From the NCBI GenBank assembly GCA_023457495.1, contig JAEWLQ010000085.1, positions 62,001 to 126,000 of the forward strand: a DNA stretch of 64,000 nucleotides. The letters run 5' to 3'. This document shows, in pieces, positions 7,467 through 17,165 of the stretch; position 1 is the stretch's first letter; every line of letters begins with the position of its first letter. Source of the DNA: Pseudomonadota bacterium (lineage in GTDB: Bacteria > Pseudomonadota > Gammaproteobacteria > Steroidobacterales > Steroidobacteraceae). A program made the position numbers and the translations under genes. Under the pieces are notes generated by a model. The model did no database searches and was not told where the DNA came from. It saw nothing but the letters and a program-made list of their open reading frames with translations.

Positions 7467-10400
7467 TCAGACCTGCCCACCCACGCCCTTAAATTTTTCG
7501 ACGAAAGCAGCAATCTTCTGAAACACGTTTTGTTTCTTTCTCAGGTACTGAGGATTTAGCGGGCTCATTTTCGGCAGAATGGAATTAAGCTCGGTGCCGC
7601 TATCACTGGCGTATTCCCGCTTAAGTGAGGTAGCGATGTATCGTTTAGCGGCCTCTTCATTCAGGCTTTCGGCACTAATAAGCTCCTGTGCTTCTCGCAT
7701 TTGTTCCGCTTGCGCAAATGCAAAGAACGCGTCAATAACGCTGGCCTTGTCACCCATCTGATCGAGAGCTGTTTGATTAATAAAATCCACCAGCAAGCTT
7801 TCTTTGGCGCGGTTGCCAACGCTCGCGCGAATAACGCGCCGTACGTCCTCCACTAGTGCAGCCTTGTTCTTGAGCTTCTTGTTGTTTTCAAAAATCAGTT
7901 CCAGGATGTAATCGAGATTGATCTCTTGTGACTTCAAAAGATCGACTTCAAAGACCACGTCGTCCCAGTCAACGGTAGATTTCTCCTTTTCGGCAGAAGC
8001 CTTTTCCCGACGCAGCCAATCGCGAATGTCATTGTAGGTGGAGCGGTAGTCCTGGATCTTTCGCTCAGAGGGCATCTTTATCGCTTGCAGCGCAGCCAAA
8101 TCTTCGTCGCTTAAATAGTGCTTGCACTTGAGGTGTGCGACGGCCTCTGGATCATTCATATCGACTTCTTGCAAAGCCTTCAGGCTGACAAACTCGTCAT
8201 AGTTCTGCAGTACGTTTTCAACGCGCAAATACTCGCCAAACAGCTTGGCAAAGGCCTTTTTGTCCGCTTCCTTCTCCATGGCTGCGGGATTTGGGAAGCG
8301 TGTTTCCAACTCCTTTACCACCTCTACAAACCCACGTCGCGCTTCTCCGGTGACCACATCGGTGAAACCTTCCATGTATTCCTTGTAGCTCTTCTCCAAA
8401 ACCACGTTCTTGGTGTTGTTGTCACCGAACAAAGTGATCGCGTCGATGGTCGCCTGCTCTAAATCGCGGAACGTGACGATGTTGCCGAAGGTCTTGGTGG
8501 CATCAAAGATGCGGTTGGTGCGCGAGTAAGCCTGCATCAAGCCGTGGTAGCGCAGGTTCTTGTCGACAAACAGGGTGTTCAGCATGGGCGCGTCGAAACC
8601 GGTGAGGAACATGCCCACCACTATCAACAAGTCGATTTCCTTGGCCTTCACTTGTTTGGCCAAGTCGCGGTAATAGTTCTGGAAACCGTTGCTGTCCACA
8701 CTGAAGTTTGTTTTGAACAGCGCGTTGTAGTCTGCAATGGCGGAGCTCAGAAACTCCTTAGCACTGCTGTTCATGGCGGAGACTTCAAAGCTCTCGTCAG
8801 CAATGTCGCCGATCGCGTCCTGCTCTTCATTAGCCGCAAACGAGAAGATGGTGGCCACTCGCAACGGCTTTTCGCTGTTCTTCTGCAACTCTCTGAAGGA
8901 CTCGTAATACAGCTTGGCCGCATCTACGCTGCTCACGGCAAACATTGCATTAAAGCCCTTCGCGCCCGCTTGCAGGCGATGGGTCTTCTGGCGGAAGTTG
9001 TTCAGAATGTACTGCGTAATCTCGCGGATTCGGTCCGGATGCAGTAAAGCCTGCCTGTTTTCGGCGGCGCTGAGTTTATTCTCATCCTGCTCGGTTTCGA
9101 TGGCTTTGAATTGCGGACGCACATCGTTGTAGTCCACTTTGAACTTGAGCACCTTCTCATCGCGAATCGCATCGGTGATGACGTAGGAATGAAGCTCGCG
9201 ACCAAATACACTAGCAGTAGTTTCAGCGCCGAGTGCGTTCTGCGGAAAGATTGGCGTACCGGTGAAGCCAAACTGATAAAACCGCTTGAACTTCTTCTTT
9301 AGGTTCTTCTGAGCCTCGCCAAACTGACTGCGGTGGCACTCGTCAAAAATAAGCACCACCTGCTTTTCATAGATGGGAAGCTCGCCTTCGCTCTTCATCA
9401 GATTGTTGAGCTTCTGGATTGTGGTGACGATGATCTTGTTGTCATCCTTATCCAGATTGCGCCTCAAACCCGCGGTACTGTCCGAACCATTCACACTATC
9501 CGGTGAAAAGCGCTGGTATTCCCTCATCGTCTGGTAATCCAGATCCTTGCGGTCTACAACAAAAAACACCTTGTCGATGAAATCCAGCTCAGTGGCCAAG
9601 CGCGCCGCCTTGAAGCTGGTCAACGTTTTACCAGAGCCGGTGGTGTGCCAGATGAAGCCGCCGCCTTCAGGTTTGCTCCACATCTTTGCCGTGAATGAAC
9701 TCTTAATCTTCCATAACATGCGTTCGGTGGCGGCAATCTGATAGGGCCGCATCACTAACAAGGTGTCGCTCGAATCAAAGACCGAGTAATGCAGCAGAAC
9801 ATTGAGCAAAGTATTCTTCTGGAAAAGGGTCGCGGTAAAGTCCTTCAAGTCTCTGATCAGACTGTTGTCCGCCTTCGCCCAGTTCATGGTGAAGTCAAAA
9901 CTGTTCTTATCGCGCTTGGTGGTGTTGGCAAAGTAGCGACTGTCCGTCCCGTTGGAAATTACAAACAGCTGAACATACTTGTAGAGTGAGCTGTCGCTGT
10001 TGAAGCTTTCCTTGCTGTAGCGATGCACTTGGTTGAACGCTTCCCGAATCGCCACACCGCGCTTCTTCAACTCCACCTGCACCAGCGGCAAGCCATTTAC
10101 CAAGATCGTTACGTCGTAGCGGTTGGCATGCGTGCCTGTTTGCACGAACTGCTTGATCACCTGCATCTTGTTTCGGGTGACGTTCTTCTTGTCTAAAAGA
10201 TAGATGTTCTGGATGTGCCCATCGTCGAAGACGAAGTCGTGGATGTAATCGTCATGAATCTTGCGGGTCTTCTCGACGATACCGTCACTGGGCTTATCGA
10301 GAAAGGTCTCGACAAAGCGTTGCCATTCCCCCTCAGAAAACTGAACGCCATTGAGCGATTGCAGCTGCAAGCGCACATTTGCCAGCAAGGCCTGCGGCGT

Positions 10401-10568
10401 ACTCAGGGCGGGCAGGTATTCATAACCCTGATTCTGTAAGTCCTGGATGAATTCGCGCTCCAGATCACCTTCGCTCTGATAGTTCTCAGCGACCTTCCAC
10501 TCCTTGGTGTATTTGTCCAGAACGATGAAGTTGTTGGATTCGGCGATGGTCTTGGTGTACTCAGGCAT
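7467..10568 (-). CDS. hsdR: Type IC restriction-modification motor/endonuclease subunit HsdR
   Basis: This 1033-residue subunit cleaves unmodified DNA and translocates it with ATP in the HsdR2M2S complex. The start is the ATG at 10568 (MPEYTKTIAE), eight bases inside the end of prrC; the longer frame to 10670 only reads through prrC. Visible motifs: nuclease residues D152 and E166-L-K168 (VQVELKKRG), Walker A TTGSGKTLTS around 311-315, DECHRS at 409-414, and FTGTPIF for motif III. These positions are one residue off those I remember for EcoR124I HsdR (D151, E165, K167, K313). The length is right for type IC. Base composition is well below the chromosomal GC level, as for the whole operon. Confidence 0.96.
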   Translation of the reverse strand: MPEYTKTIAESNNFIVLDKYTKEWKVAENYQSEGDLEREFIQDLQNQGYEYLPALSTPQALLANVRLQLQSLNGVQFSEGEWQRFVETFLDKPSDGIVEKTRKIHDDYIHDFVFDDGHIQNIYLLDKKNVTRNKMQVIKQFVQTGTHANRYDVTILVNGLPLVQVELKKRGVAIREAFNQVHRYSKESFNSDSSLYKYVQLFVISNGTDSRYFANTTKRDKNSFDFTMNWAKADNSLIRDLKDFTATLFQKNTLLNVLLHYSVFDSSDTLLVMRPYQIAATERMLWKIKSSFTAKMWSKPEGGGFIWHTTGSGKTLTSFKAARLATELDFIDKVFFVVDRKDLDYQTMREYQRFSPDSVNGSDSTAGLRRNLDKDDNKIIVTTIQKLNNLMKSEGELPIYEKQVVLIFDECHRSQFGEAQKNLKKKFKRFYQFGFTGTPIFPQNALGAETTASVFGRELHSYVITDAIRDEKVLKFKVDYNDVRPQFKAIETEQDENKLSAAENRQALLHPDRIREITQYILNNFRQKTHRLQAGAKGFNAMFAVSSVDAAKLYYESFRELQKNSEKPLRVATIFSFAANEEQDAIGDIADESFEVSAMNSSAKEFLSSAIADYNALFKTNFSVDSNGFQNYYRDLAKQVKAKEIDLLIVVGMFLTGFDAPMLNTLFVDKNLRYHGLMQAYSRTNRIFDATKTFGNIVTFRDLEQATIDAITLFGDNNTKNVVLEKSYKEYMEGFTDVVTGEARRGFVEVVKELETRFPNPAAMEKEADKKAFAKLFGEYLRVENVLQNYDEFVSLKALQEVDMNDPEAVAHLKCKHYLSDEDLAALQAIKMPSERKIQDYRSTYNDIRDWLRREKASAEKEKSTVDWDDVVFEVDLLKSQEINLDYILELIFENNKKLKNKAALVEDVRRVIRASVGNRAKESLLVDFINQTALDQMGDKASVIDAFFAFAQAEQMREAQELISAESLNEEAAKRYIATSLKREYASDSGTELNSILPKMSPLNPQYLRKKQNVFQKIAAFVEKFKGVGGQV

Positions 10569-11751
10569 TCTGCTCTTCCTGTCGCCAAAAGCCGTGACTG
10601 CTGTCCAAGTGATCGAGCAACAATTTGACCATCGCCTTCTCCGCGGGCGTTGGCACAGCGACAGCTTCATTGGACAGCGTGCTGTGGCTGGTGAAATTGA
10701 GAATTCTGCTCAGATAAAGCTGCTTTTCATCGGGCAACAGCTCAGACCACTTCGGGTGGCCGAGAAAGCTGGCTGTTTTCTCATAGAGGTTGCGCAGCAG
10801 GGTAAAATGAAACCGTTCAATCTTGTCGTCAGCAATCGCCTGCTCGATGGTTTGCTTGAGATGCAGGTGATAGGAAAAGCTCTTGTTTGAGCCGCCGTCT
10901 TTTTCAGTGAGGGCGAAGCTCCCGTCTGCAAACCGCTGCAGCATGTAGCAGGCCTTGCCGTTCAGTTCATTGAAAAGCACATTGTAGAACAGCGGGCTGT
11001 GCGTCGAGACGATGAACTTCAGGTTTGACTGACTGGATTTGATCAGGCTTGCCAGATTGACGGCCAGTTCAATCAAATGGTTTTCGTCGAGAGAGCTGAC
11101 CGGGTCGTCGATGAATACGTACTGCAACTGGTCAAAGTCACTGGATTCGCGGTCGCCGAGCTCCGGAACATTGAGTACGCCAATCACCTGTTCAAGCAAC
11201 GTGTAAAAGACGCTCCAGATGAAATTGCTTTCTTCTCCCTTGGAGATTTTTAAGTTCCCCGAGCGTGTTGCATCACCGCTCTCAATCGAGAAAGTGACTT
11301 CCGAAAAGGCTTTGATTGTGATCTCTACTTCTTCATCGTTCTTGTTCTTGGTCTTCTCTATTCGCTCTGCATTAAAGTGCGGCGTCAGCTTGTCGTTGGT
11401 GTAACGCTGAAACGTCGTGATGACGTTCCTGTCCTGCCCTTGATCCTTGAGAATCCAATCAGTGAAGGTGTTGGGCTGAATTCTGAGCTTGGGCTCAGCA
11501 TCTTCTTCCAGATCGTTATCCCAATAGAACAGGTCTTGGGTGAACGCGTTGTAATAGAGAATCTTGTTGCGTGATAACTCGGGCGTTTCGGCTTCGTCAT
11601 TCCCTTCGCCACCATTGGATTTGGGCGCAATCAGTCCCTTGAATTCCCGCGACAGGCGTGTTTTCCCTGTCCCATTGAAGCCATAGATCAGCTGCACCTT
11701 CTTGTTCGCATCCCTCAGCTGCTGGGCAATCTCAGTCAGCGTCTTGCCCAT
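10561..11751 (-). CDS. prrC: PrrC-type latent tRNA anticodon nuclease
   Basis: The 396-residue protein is the length I recall for E. coli PrrC. In E. coli this toxin is held silent by the type IC complex EcoprrI and, when phage T4 Stp disturbs that complex, cleaves tRNA-Lys at the anticodon. The N-terminal NTPase has Walker A YGFNGTGKTRLS (24-34) and Walker B YVFIDDPVSSLDENH (211-225), followed by VSTHSPLFYNVLF. The C-terminal nuclease triad falls at R320, E324 (LLRNLYEK) and H356 (NFTSHSTL), the same numbers as in the E. coli enzyme. The gene lies between hsdS and hsdR, exactly as in prrABCD, one base after hsdS. Its activation trigger and tRNA target here are inferred, not shown. Confidence 0.93.
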   Translation of the reverse strand: MGKTLTEIAQQLRDANKKVQLIYGFNGTGKTRLSREFKGLIAPKSNGGEGNDEAETPELSRNKILYYNAFTQDLFYWDNDLEEDAEPKLRIQPNTFTDWILKDQGQDRNVITTFQRYTNDKLTPHFNAERIEKTKNKNDEEVEITIKAFSEVTFSIESGDATRSGNLKISKGEESNFIWSVFYTLLEQVIGVLNVPELGDRESSDFDQLQYVFIDDPVSSLDENHLIELAVNLASLIKSSQSNLKFIVSTHSPLFYNVLFNELNGKACYMLQRFADGSFALTEKDGGSNKSFSYHLHLKQTIEQAIADDKIERFHFTLLRNLYEKTASFLGHPKWSELLPDEKQLYLSRILNFTSHSTLSNEAVAVPTPAEKAMVKLLLDHLDSSHGFWRQEEQNA

Positions 11752-11752
11752 G

Positions 11753-12967
11753 TCATGCCTCTACCGCTGCAGACTTCGGAAAGCTCACCAGCAGATTACG
11801 GTAATGCTCGTACTGTTTCTGGCGCAGAGCGATTTCCCGGGGCAAGCCTTCACTGATGGAGTTGGTGAGAGCATCGAATTTGTCGAGGATGGCGACAATG
11901 CGGGTTTGTTCCGCGGCGGATTTCTTAGCATCGTCGGGGTGTGGAACAGGGATTCGAACCTCTCTCTTTATGCCGTCAATCAGCAGGCGATTAACCTTTC
12001 CGCTAGACACATGTTTGGTCTTTTGAGAATTAAATGAGGCTGTTTGCATTGCATATGAGATGTACTTCGGATTCATCGAATGACGAAAGGCATAGCTGTC
12101 ATCATGGATCGCTACCTTGTGAGCTCCAAGCCATGCAACCGCCTTGCCTACTTCTTCAACCGTTTCCCCAACACCTGCGATGACAACGTCTCCCGGCTCT
12201 GCGTAACGCAGCGAGTCTGCCATCTCATTCTTTACCTGAGAAAAAGCTTGCGTCGTGTAAGCGCCGTATCGGGTGTATATCTCGCCGTAGTGAATGACGC
12301 TAATGCCATCTGCAACATAGTCCGCCTTGGTGAATCTTTTCCCGCGAATGAACTCACCAATTTCCCCCAATGATTTCCACTCCACTTCCCCGTCTTCAAA
12401 ACTCAACAACTGATCACGATAGTAGTTGTATTGCTTTTTGCGGGCGGTCAGCTCGGCGGTCAGCTCGGCGGTCAGCTCGGCGGTCAGCTCGGTGAAGGCG
12501 TCCAGAATGCGCGCGATCTCTGCCTGGATTTCGAGCGATTTTTTGGGGCTGTCTGGGCAGGGGATGGGTATACGGATATCGTTCAAAATCGCTTGAGTCA
12601 GGCTCGGTCGTCCAGACCCTGTGTCAAGCGACATCAAGTCGATGGTCTTGATGAAATGGTATAGATATTTTGGGACAACTTTAGAGACATCGATATCCGT
12701 ATAGAAAATGGTGTCAACGTTCCAAAATGGCGTGTTTACGTAAAAAACATTCGTGATTGATCCCTTCCGAGGAATCAACACACTTGGCTTGTCATACGAG
12801 CAAGTATCGACATATCCCATGATGCCGCCGGAGCCATAGACTGGAACGCTACCTTCATCCAACCCTTTCCAGTCTTTTCCATGTTTGATTTTCGCCAGGT
12901 GCTCTAAGGGCAGCCACGCCACCGAAATCCCATCCAACAGCTTGTTCAAGAAGTTCACGCGGCTCAT
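11753..12967 (-). CDS. hsdS: Type IC specificity subunit HsdS
   Basis: This subunit has 404 residues, close to other type IC HsdS proteins. It has two target-recognition domains, each followed by a conserved helix: TRD1 at about 10-150, the central conserved region at 150-195 (IARILDAFTEL, then ARKKQYNYYRDQLLSF), TRD2 at 195-345, and a distal conserved region (VAILDKFDALTNSISEGLP, RQKQYEHYRNLLVSF). The spacer between the TRDs contains TEL followed by three TAEL units. In EcoR124I and EcoR124II, two or three TAEL units change the spacing of the bipartite target by one base pair. Start ATG 12967 overlaps the hsdM stop (ATGA). The target sequence cannot be read from the protein by eye. Confidence 0.95.
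   Translation of the reverse strand: MSRVNFLNKLLDGISVAWLPLEHLAKIKHGKDWKGLDEGSVPVYGSGGIMGYVDTCSYDKPSVLIPRKGSITNVFYVNTPFWNVDTIFYTDIDVSKVVPKYLYHFIKTIDLMSLDTGSGRPSLTQAILNDIRIPIPCPDSPKKSLEIQAEIARILDAFTELTAELTAELTAELTARKKQYNYYRDQLLSFEDGEVEWKSLGEIGEFIRGKRFTKADYVADGISVIHYGEIYTRYGAYTTQAFSQVKNEMADSLRYAEPGDVVIAGVGETVEEVGKAVAWLGAHKVAIHDDSYAFRHSMNPKYISYAMQTASFNSQKTKHVSSGKVNRLLIDGIKREVRIPVPHPDDAKKSAAEQTRIVAILDKFDALTNSISEGLPREIALRQKQYEHYRNLLVSFPKSAAVEA
12447..12494 (-). repeat. Tandem 12-bp repeat in hsdS (TAEL spacer)
   Basis: Four consecutive units of GTCAGCTCGGCG (plus-strand sense) occupy 12447-12458, 12459-12470, 12471-12482 and 12483-12494; the last differs by one base. They encode the repeated Thr-Ala-Glu-Leu segment between the two recognition domains. 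The unit length keeps the frame, so gain or loss of a unit would yield a functional HsdS with a different target spacing. Confidence 0.93.
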
Positions 12968-14520
12968 GTCTCCCGCTCCCCGCCTTCGATCTCCGTGACA
13001 ATGGCATCAATGTCCTTGCGTAACCGGTCGATGCGGGCCACCGTGGTTTTCAGCTCGGCATTGAGTTGGACAATGTCGACTACCTCCTTGTCGTCAGTGG
13101 CCTCGACGTAGCTGCTGACCGAAAGGTTGTAGTTGTTGGCGGCCACTTGCTCGAACGGCACGGACTGGGCGAAGTGATCGATGTTGGCCTTGCTTTCAAA
13201 CACCGCCATGATTTGTTCGATGTGCGAGTCGAGCAGCACGTTGTTGTTGATTTCCTTCTTAAACAGGCCACTGGCGTCGATGAACTGGGTGTTGGTGCCT
13301 TTCTTGTTTCTCGCGAGCACCAGAATGTTCACGGCGATGGTGGTGCCGAAAAACAGGTTGGGAGCGAGCGAAATCACGCTCTCGACATAGTTGTTGTCCA
13401 CCAGGTATTGGCGGATTTTCTGCTCTGCCCCGCCCCGGTAGAAGATCCCAGGGAAGCAAACGATGGCGGCGCGGCCCTTGCTGGAGAGGTAGCTCAGTGC
13501 GTGCAGAACAAAGGCAAAGTCTGCCTTTGATTTGGGCGCCAGCACGCCGGCTGGGGCGAACCGTTCGTCGTTGATCAGCGTGGGGTCGTCGCTGCCGATC
13601 CATTTCACCGAATACGGCGGATTGGAGACGATGGCGTCGAAAGGTTTTTCGGCACCAAAGTGCGGGTCGATCAGCGTATTGCCGAGCTGGATGTTGAACT
13701 TGTCGTAGTTGATGTTGTGCAGGAACATGTTCATCCGCGCCAGGTTGTACGTGGTGTGGTTGATCTCCTGCCCGAAGAACCCGTCTTCGATAATGTGCGC
13801 GTCGAAATGCTTTTTGGCTTGCAGCAGCAAAGAGCCCGAACCACATGCCGGGTCATATATCTTGTTCACGCTGGCTTGCTTGTGCATTGCCAACTTCGCG
13901 ATCAGCTTGGATACATGCTGCGGCGTGAAAAACTCGCCACCGGATTTGCCGGCATTTGCGGCGTAGTTCGAGATAAGAAACTCGTAGGCATCGCCGAACA
14001 GGTCGATATGGGCGGCATCGAAATGGCCGAAGTCCAGATCGGCTACACCCTTGAGCACGGCCGCGAGGCGGGTGTTCTTGTCCTTGACGGTATTGCCTAG
14101 GCGGTTGCTTGTAGTGTCGAAGTCGGCAAACAGACCCTTGATGTCGTGCTCTGACGGGTAGCCGTTGGCCGAGGCTTCGATTGCGGCAAAGATGGTCGCC
14201 AGGTCGGTATTCAGGCTTTCGTTGGTATTGGCGCCGTCGACAACGTTGCTGAACAACTGACTTGGCGCAATGAAATAGCCCTTGGTCTTGATGGCGTCGT
14301 CTTTGATTTCGGAGGTCATGGCGCTATCGGAAAGCGCTGCGTAGTTGATGCTGTTGTCACCGCCTTCAATGTAGGCCGCAAAGTTTTCGCTGATGAAGCG
14401 GTAAAACAAGGTGCCCAGCACGTATTGCTTGAAGTCCCAGCCATCGACTGCACCACGGACATCATTAGCGATTTTCCAGATGCGGCGTTGCAGTTCGGCA
14501 CGTTGTTGGGCACTAGTCAT
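12964..14520 (-). CDS. hsdM: Type IC adenine methyltransferase subunit HsdM
   Basis: The 518-residue protein starts at the ATG at 14520 and is the first gene of the hsdM-hsdS-prrC-hsdR operon. It has an N-terminal HsdM helical domain (WKIANDVRGAVDGWDFKQYV, LFYRFISENFAAYIE) and a class I methyltransferase core with motif I YDPACGSGSLLLQ (222-234) and catalytic NPPY at 300-303. With HsdS and SAM it methylates adenine in the two half-sites and protects host DNA. No other methyltransferase is present nearby. The operon promoter should lie in the roughly 100 bases after 14520, but I cannot identify boxes with confidence. Confidence 0.96.
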   Translation of the reverse strand: MTSAQQRAELQRRIWKIANDVRGAVDGWDFKQYVLGTLFYRFISENFAAYIEGGDNSINYAALSDSAMTSEIKDDAIKTKGYFIAPSQLFSNVVDGANTNESLNTDLATIFAAIEASANGYPSEHDIKGLFADFDTTSNRLGNTVKDKNTRLAAVLKGVADLDFGHFDAAHIDLFGDAYEFLISNYAANAGKSGGEFFTPQHVSKLIAKLAMHKQASVNKIYDPACGSGSLLLQAKKHFDAHIIEDGFFGQEINHTTYNLARMNMFLHNINYDKFNIQLGNTLIDPHFGAEKPFDAIVSNPPYSVKWIGSDDPTLINDERFAPAGVLAPKSKADFAFVLHALSYLSSKGRAAIVCFPGIFYRGGAEQKIRQYLVDNNYVESVISLAPNLFFGTTIAVNILVLARNKKGTNTQFIDASGLFKKEINNNVLLDSHIEQIMAVFESKANIDHFAQSVPFEQVAANNYNLSVSSYVEATDDKEVVDIVQLNAELKTTVARIDRLRKDIDAIVTEIEGGERET

Positions 14521-14617
14521 GCTATTAGTCCTGCCTCGATTCGTTTGGTTGAGCTCAAGCTTAAGGCGTAAGCGAACAGAAGTGGACCTTGAAGTCTCTT
14601 CGTCTCTTCCCTGAGCT

Positions 14618-16433
14618 TCATCCCGCGAGTCTTGCCACGACTGCCGAATCCTGCGAGTAGGTCAGGAGGACTTCATGCGTCGCCCTTGTCACCGCCACAT
14701 ACACCAACCTCACACAATCCTCCGTCTCCTCCCCATGTCGCCCAACCGCTCCTAGCCCACCCACACCCACGCACGGAAACTCCAACCCCTTCGCCGTGTG
14801 CATGCTCAGCAACCGCACCGCCGCGCGCTTGATGTTCACCTTGTTCTTGTTCTCCTTCGCCACATCCACCGGCACATTGTGCCTCTTGAACACCTGCGCA
14901 AACTTCTCACCAATCCAGTGCTCGCAATACAGCACCGCCATCTGCCTCCATTCGTAACCCGCCTTGCGCCGGCCGAGTAGCCACTCCGCGATCGCATGAC
15001 CCTCGGCTTCGATGCTCACGCATCGCCGAACCTGTGGCTCCACGCCTTGCCGCCCCGCGCCTTCAGGAATGAGCACCGGATCTTCATCATCCGCCGCCAC
15101 ACCCGGCGCGCCGACGACTTCCTCCGCGATCCGCCGCGCGAGACCCAGAATTTGCACGGTATTCCGATAGTTCACCTTGAGCACACGCCGTGCGCCCCTT
15201 GGCCTCGATGCCGAGCTGGCTCCACACCGGCCGCCGCCGGCCCTTGTAGATAGCCTGCATGTCGTCATACGCGATCATGAAGGCCTTGGTATTCGGGTTC
15301 ACCATCTTCACGGCCAGCGACAGCCACTCGGGCTCGAAGTCATGCGCCTCGTCGATGAGCACGGCGTCGTACTGCCCGCCGGGGATGTGGCCTTGCAAGG
15401 TCTCGGCTTCGACGGTGCGCACGAGCGCGGCCAGGCGCTCGTTGTAGTCGGGGTACTGCTCCTGGCTCGGCCCGGGGATGCCGTAGGTCTTGAGCATCTG
15501 GTGGCACCAGGAGTGGAACGTGCGCACCTGCACGCGGTCTTCGATGCCGCGTTCCTGCATCACGTCTTCTAGCCTTCCCGCAATGCCATTGGCGTAGCAG
15601 AGAATGAGCACGGGTTTGCTCGACGCGCGCGCGAGGTATTCGGCGCGGAAGGCGAGGATGAGCGTCTTGCCGGAGCCGGCGACGCCGCGAATGATGCGGT
15701 GGCCTTCGCCCAAGCCGCGCGCCACCTGCTCCTGGTGCAGGTCCATGACGGCGAGCACATGATCCGCGGACGACTGCGGCTTGGGCTCGAGCGGCAGGCC
15801 GATCTGCCGGATGCGGATCTCGGGGAACAGCAACGCGCGCAGCCGATCGAACTGCGGCAGGGTCAGCGCCTCGCCGGCGCGCATGGGCACCATCTTCCAC
15901 AGATGCGCGCGGAAAGCTTCAGGGTCGGCGCGCTCGCTCATCTCGTCCTTGAACACGCAGCGGTCTTCGGGGAACACATCGAAGAGATCGGTCTGCGCGA
16001 ACTGCTTGCGCGTGATGTTGGTGAACACCACGCCATAGCCGAACGGGACGATGGACTTGCCCTGGAACGGATGGCCGGGCGGATGCAACAGCATGCCGTC
16101 GTTCTGGATGAGCTTCATCACTTCGAACATGTACTGCCGTGCTTGTTCGAAGGGGCTGAGGGTGCGGATCGTGCCGGCGTTGGTTACGAGCTCGACGTCA
16201 GACTTGTTGGCGGAGGCAATGTTGTCGAGCCGCCAGTCCTTCACCTCGAGCACTAGCAACCCGCGGCCGGGGTGGACGATGACGAAGTCGGGGTGCCGCC
16301 CGCGCGGGCCCATGGGCAGGTTGTGCCATATGTAAGAGTTGTCTTCGAGGAAGTCCTTGAGGCGCTCGGCCAGACGCAACTCGCCGCGGCTGTCGAATTG
16401 GGCGGAGCCGATGGAGGGGATCAGCGTGGCCAT
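14618..16433 (-). pseudogene. NERD-domain UvrD-like helicase, interrupted by a frameshift
   Basis: Two frames together encode one protein of about 600 residues. The first, from the ATG at 16433 (a GTG at 16445 is an alternative), carries a NERD nuclease-related domain (GELRLAERLKDFLEDNSYIW, PDFVIVHPGRGLLVLEVKDW), Walker A GVAGSGKTLIL, FHSWCHQML and motif II LIDEAHDFEPEWL. It stays in frame to about 15200 (AYDDMQAIYKGRR). The second frame continues LKVNYRNTVQIL, MHTAKGLEFPCV (motif V) and RLVYVAVTRATHEVLL (motif VI) to 14618. A one-base change around 15185-15200 separates them. NERD-helicases are frequent in defence islands. The frameshift may be a true inactivation or a sequencing error. Confidence 0.8.
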
Positions 16434-16445
16434 GAGCGGTGACAC

Positions 16446-16853
16446 TTACGGGCTAACGCGATGGACCAGGATTTGTCGGAGACGCCGATCCAGAGCTTCA
16501 TGCGGCTATGACAGAGTATCTGGGCGAACGCGGCTGATTGTCCGCTGGGCTTTGAAGCCTGGTAGACGGAAGATTCCAACGTGAGCCACTGGAACGGCGG
16601 AATTCGCGCGATGAAATCCGGGCGCCCGAAGAGGTGCCTATCGAGACATTCAAGATTGCGACGAGCTTCCAGGCCATTCTTTGGTCTTCTGTTGCCGGAC
16701 GCCGAATTCTGCCAGACAGAGCACGCCCGAATCGAAATCGCCCGGCGAGCTTTCAACCACTTCTTTCAAGCACTTACGCCGAACCCGCCACAAATGGCGC
16801 TCCGTCCCGTCACGTCCCTTTGACTTCGTACGGCTCTGCCGTATAGCCTGCGA
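16446..16853. other. Stretch without a confident gene
   Basis: Between the NERD-helicase and the toxin-antitoxin pair, both strands contain short overlapping frames (for example 16421-16756 on minus and 16681-16971 on plus). None has a convincing ribosome-binding site, domain or codon pattern. The sequence is lower in GC than the backbone and may be decayed DNA. I see no promoter that I could assign to the toxin gene with confidence. Confidence 0.4.
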
Positions 16854-17165
16854 TTGCTCACTTTCATCGAAACGAGGCTGTTCACTCGTCTCGCCAACGA
16901 ACTTCTGGGCGAAGATGGACTGCTGGCACTGCAAGTTCATCTGCTGGCTCAGCCCGAGATCGGAAAGGTGATACCGGGATCTGGCGGCGTACGAAAGCTG
17001 CGATGGTCGATGCCTGGGCGTGGCAAGCGCGGCGGCTTGCGGGTCATCTACTTCCTTCGGCGAAAGCAGGGCGAGATCTGGTTGCTGACGCTGTACGCCA
17101 AGAACGTCTCAGACAACATCTCCACTTCGGTGCTCAGAAAGATCAAGGCATCAATCGATGACTAA
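16854..17165 (+). CDS. RelE/HigB-family toxin
   Basis: The 103-residue frame begins at a TTG at 16854; no ATG is available nearby, so the start is uncertain. The sequence (FTRLANELLGEDGLLALQVH, IPGSGGVRKLRW, GLRVIYFLRRKQGEIWLLTL, YAKN) fits the HigB/RelE ribosome-dependent mRNA interferase family, where arginines and the YF...I..L.xYAK strand form the active region. It overlaps the antitoxin gene by eight bases, with toxin first, as in higBA operons. Active toxin is expected to block translation when the antitoxin is degraded. Its position at the right end of the defence island suits stabilisation of the island (inference). Confidence 0.85.
   Translation: MLTFIETRLFTRLANELLGEDGLLALQVHLLAQPEIGKVIPGSGGVRKLRWSMPGRGKRGGLRVIYFLRRKQGEIWLLTLYAKNVSDNISTSVLRKIKASIDD

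Noticed and set aside
10569..10670. Upstream extension of hsdR to 10670
   Set aside because: It only reads through prrC in another frame; homologues start at MPEYTKTIAE-like sequence, and the coupled ATG is at 10568.
12447..12494. Possible short CRISPR-like array
   Set aside because: The units are contiguous 12-mers with no spacers and lie in frame within hsdS.
16421..16756. A 111-residue minus-strand frame upstream of the NERD-helicase
   Set aside because: Its sequence looks plausible in part, but there is no start signal or known family, and overlapping frames on the other strand look equally plausible.
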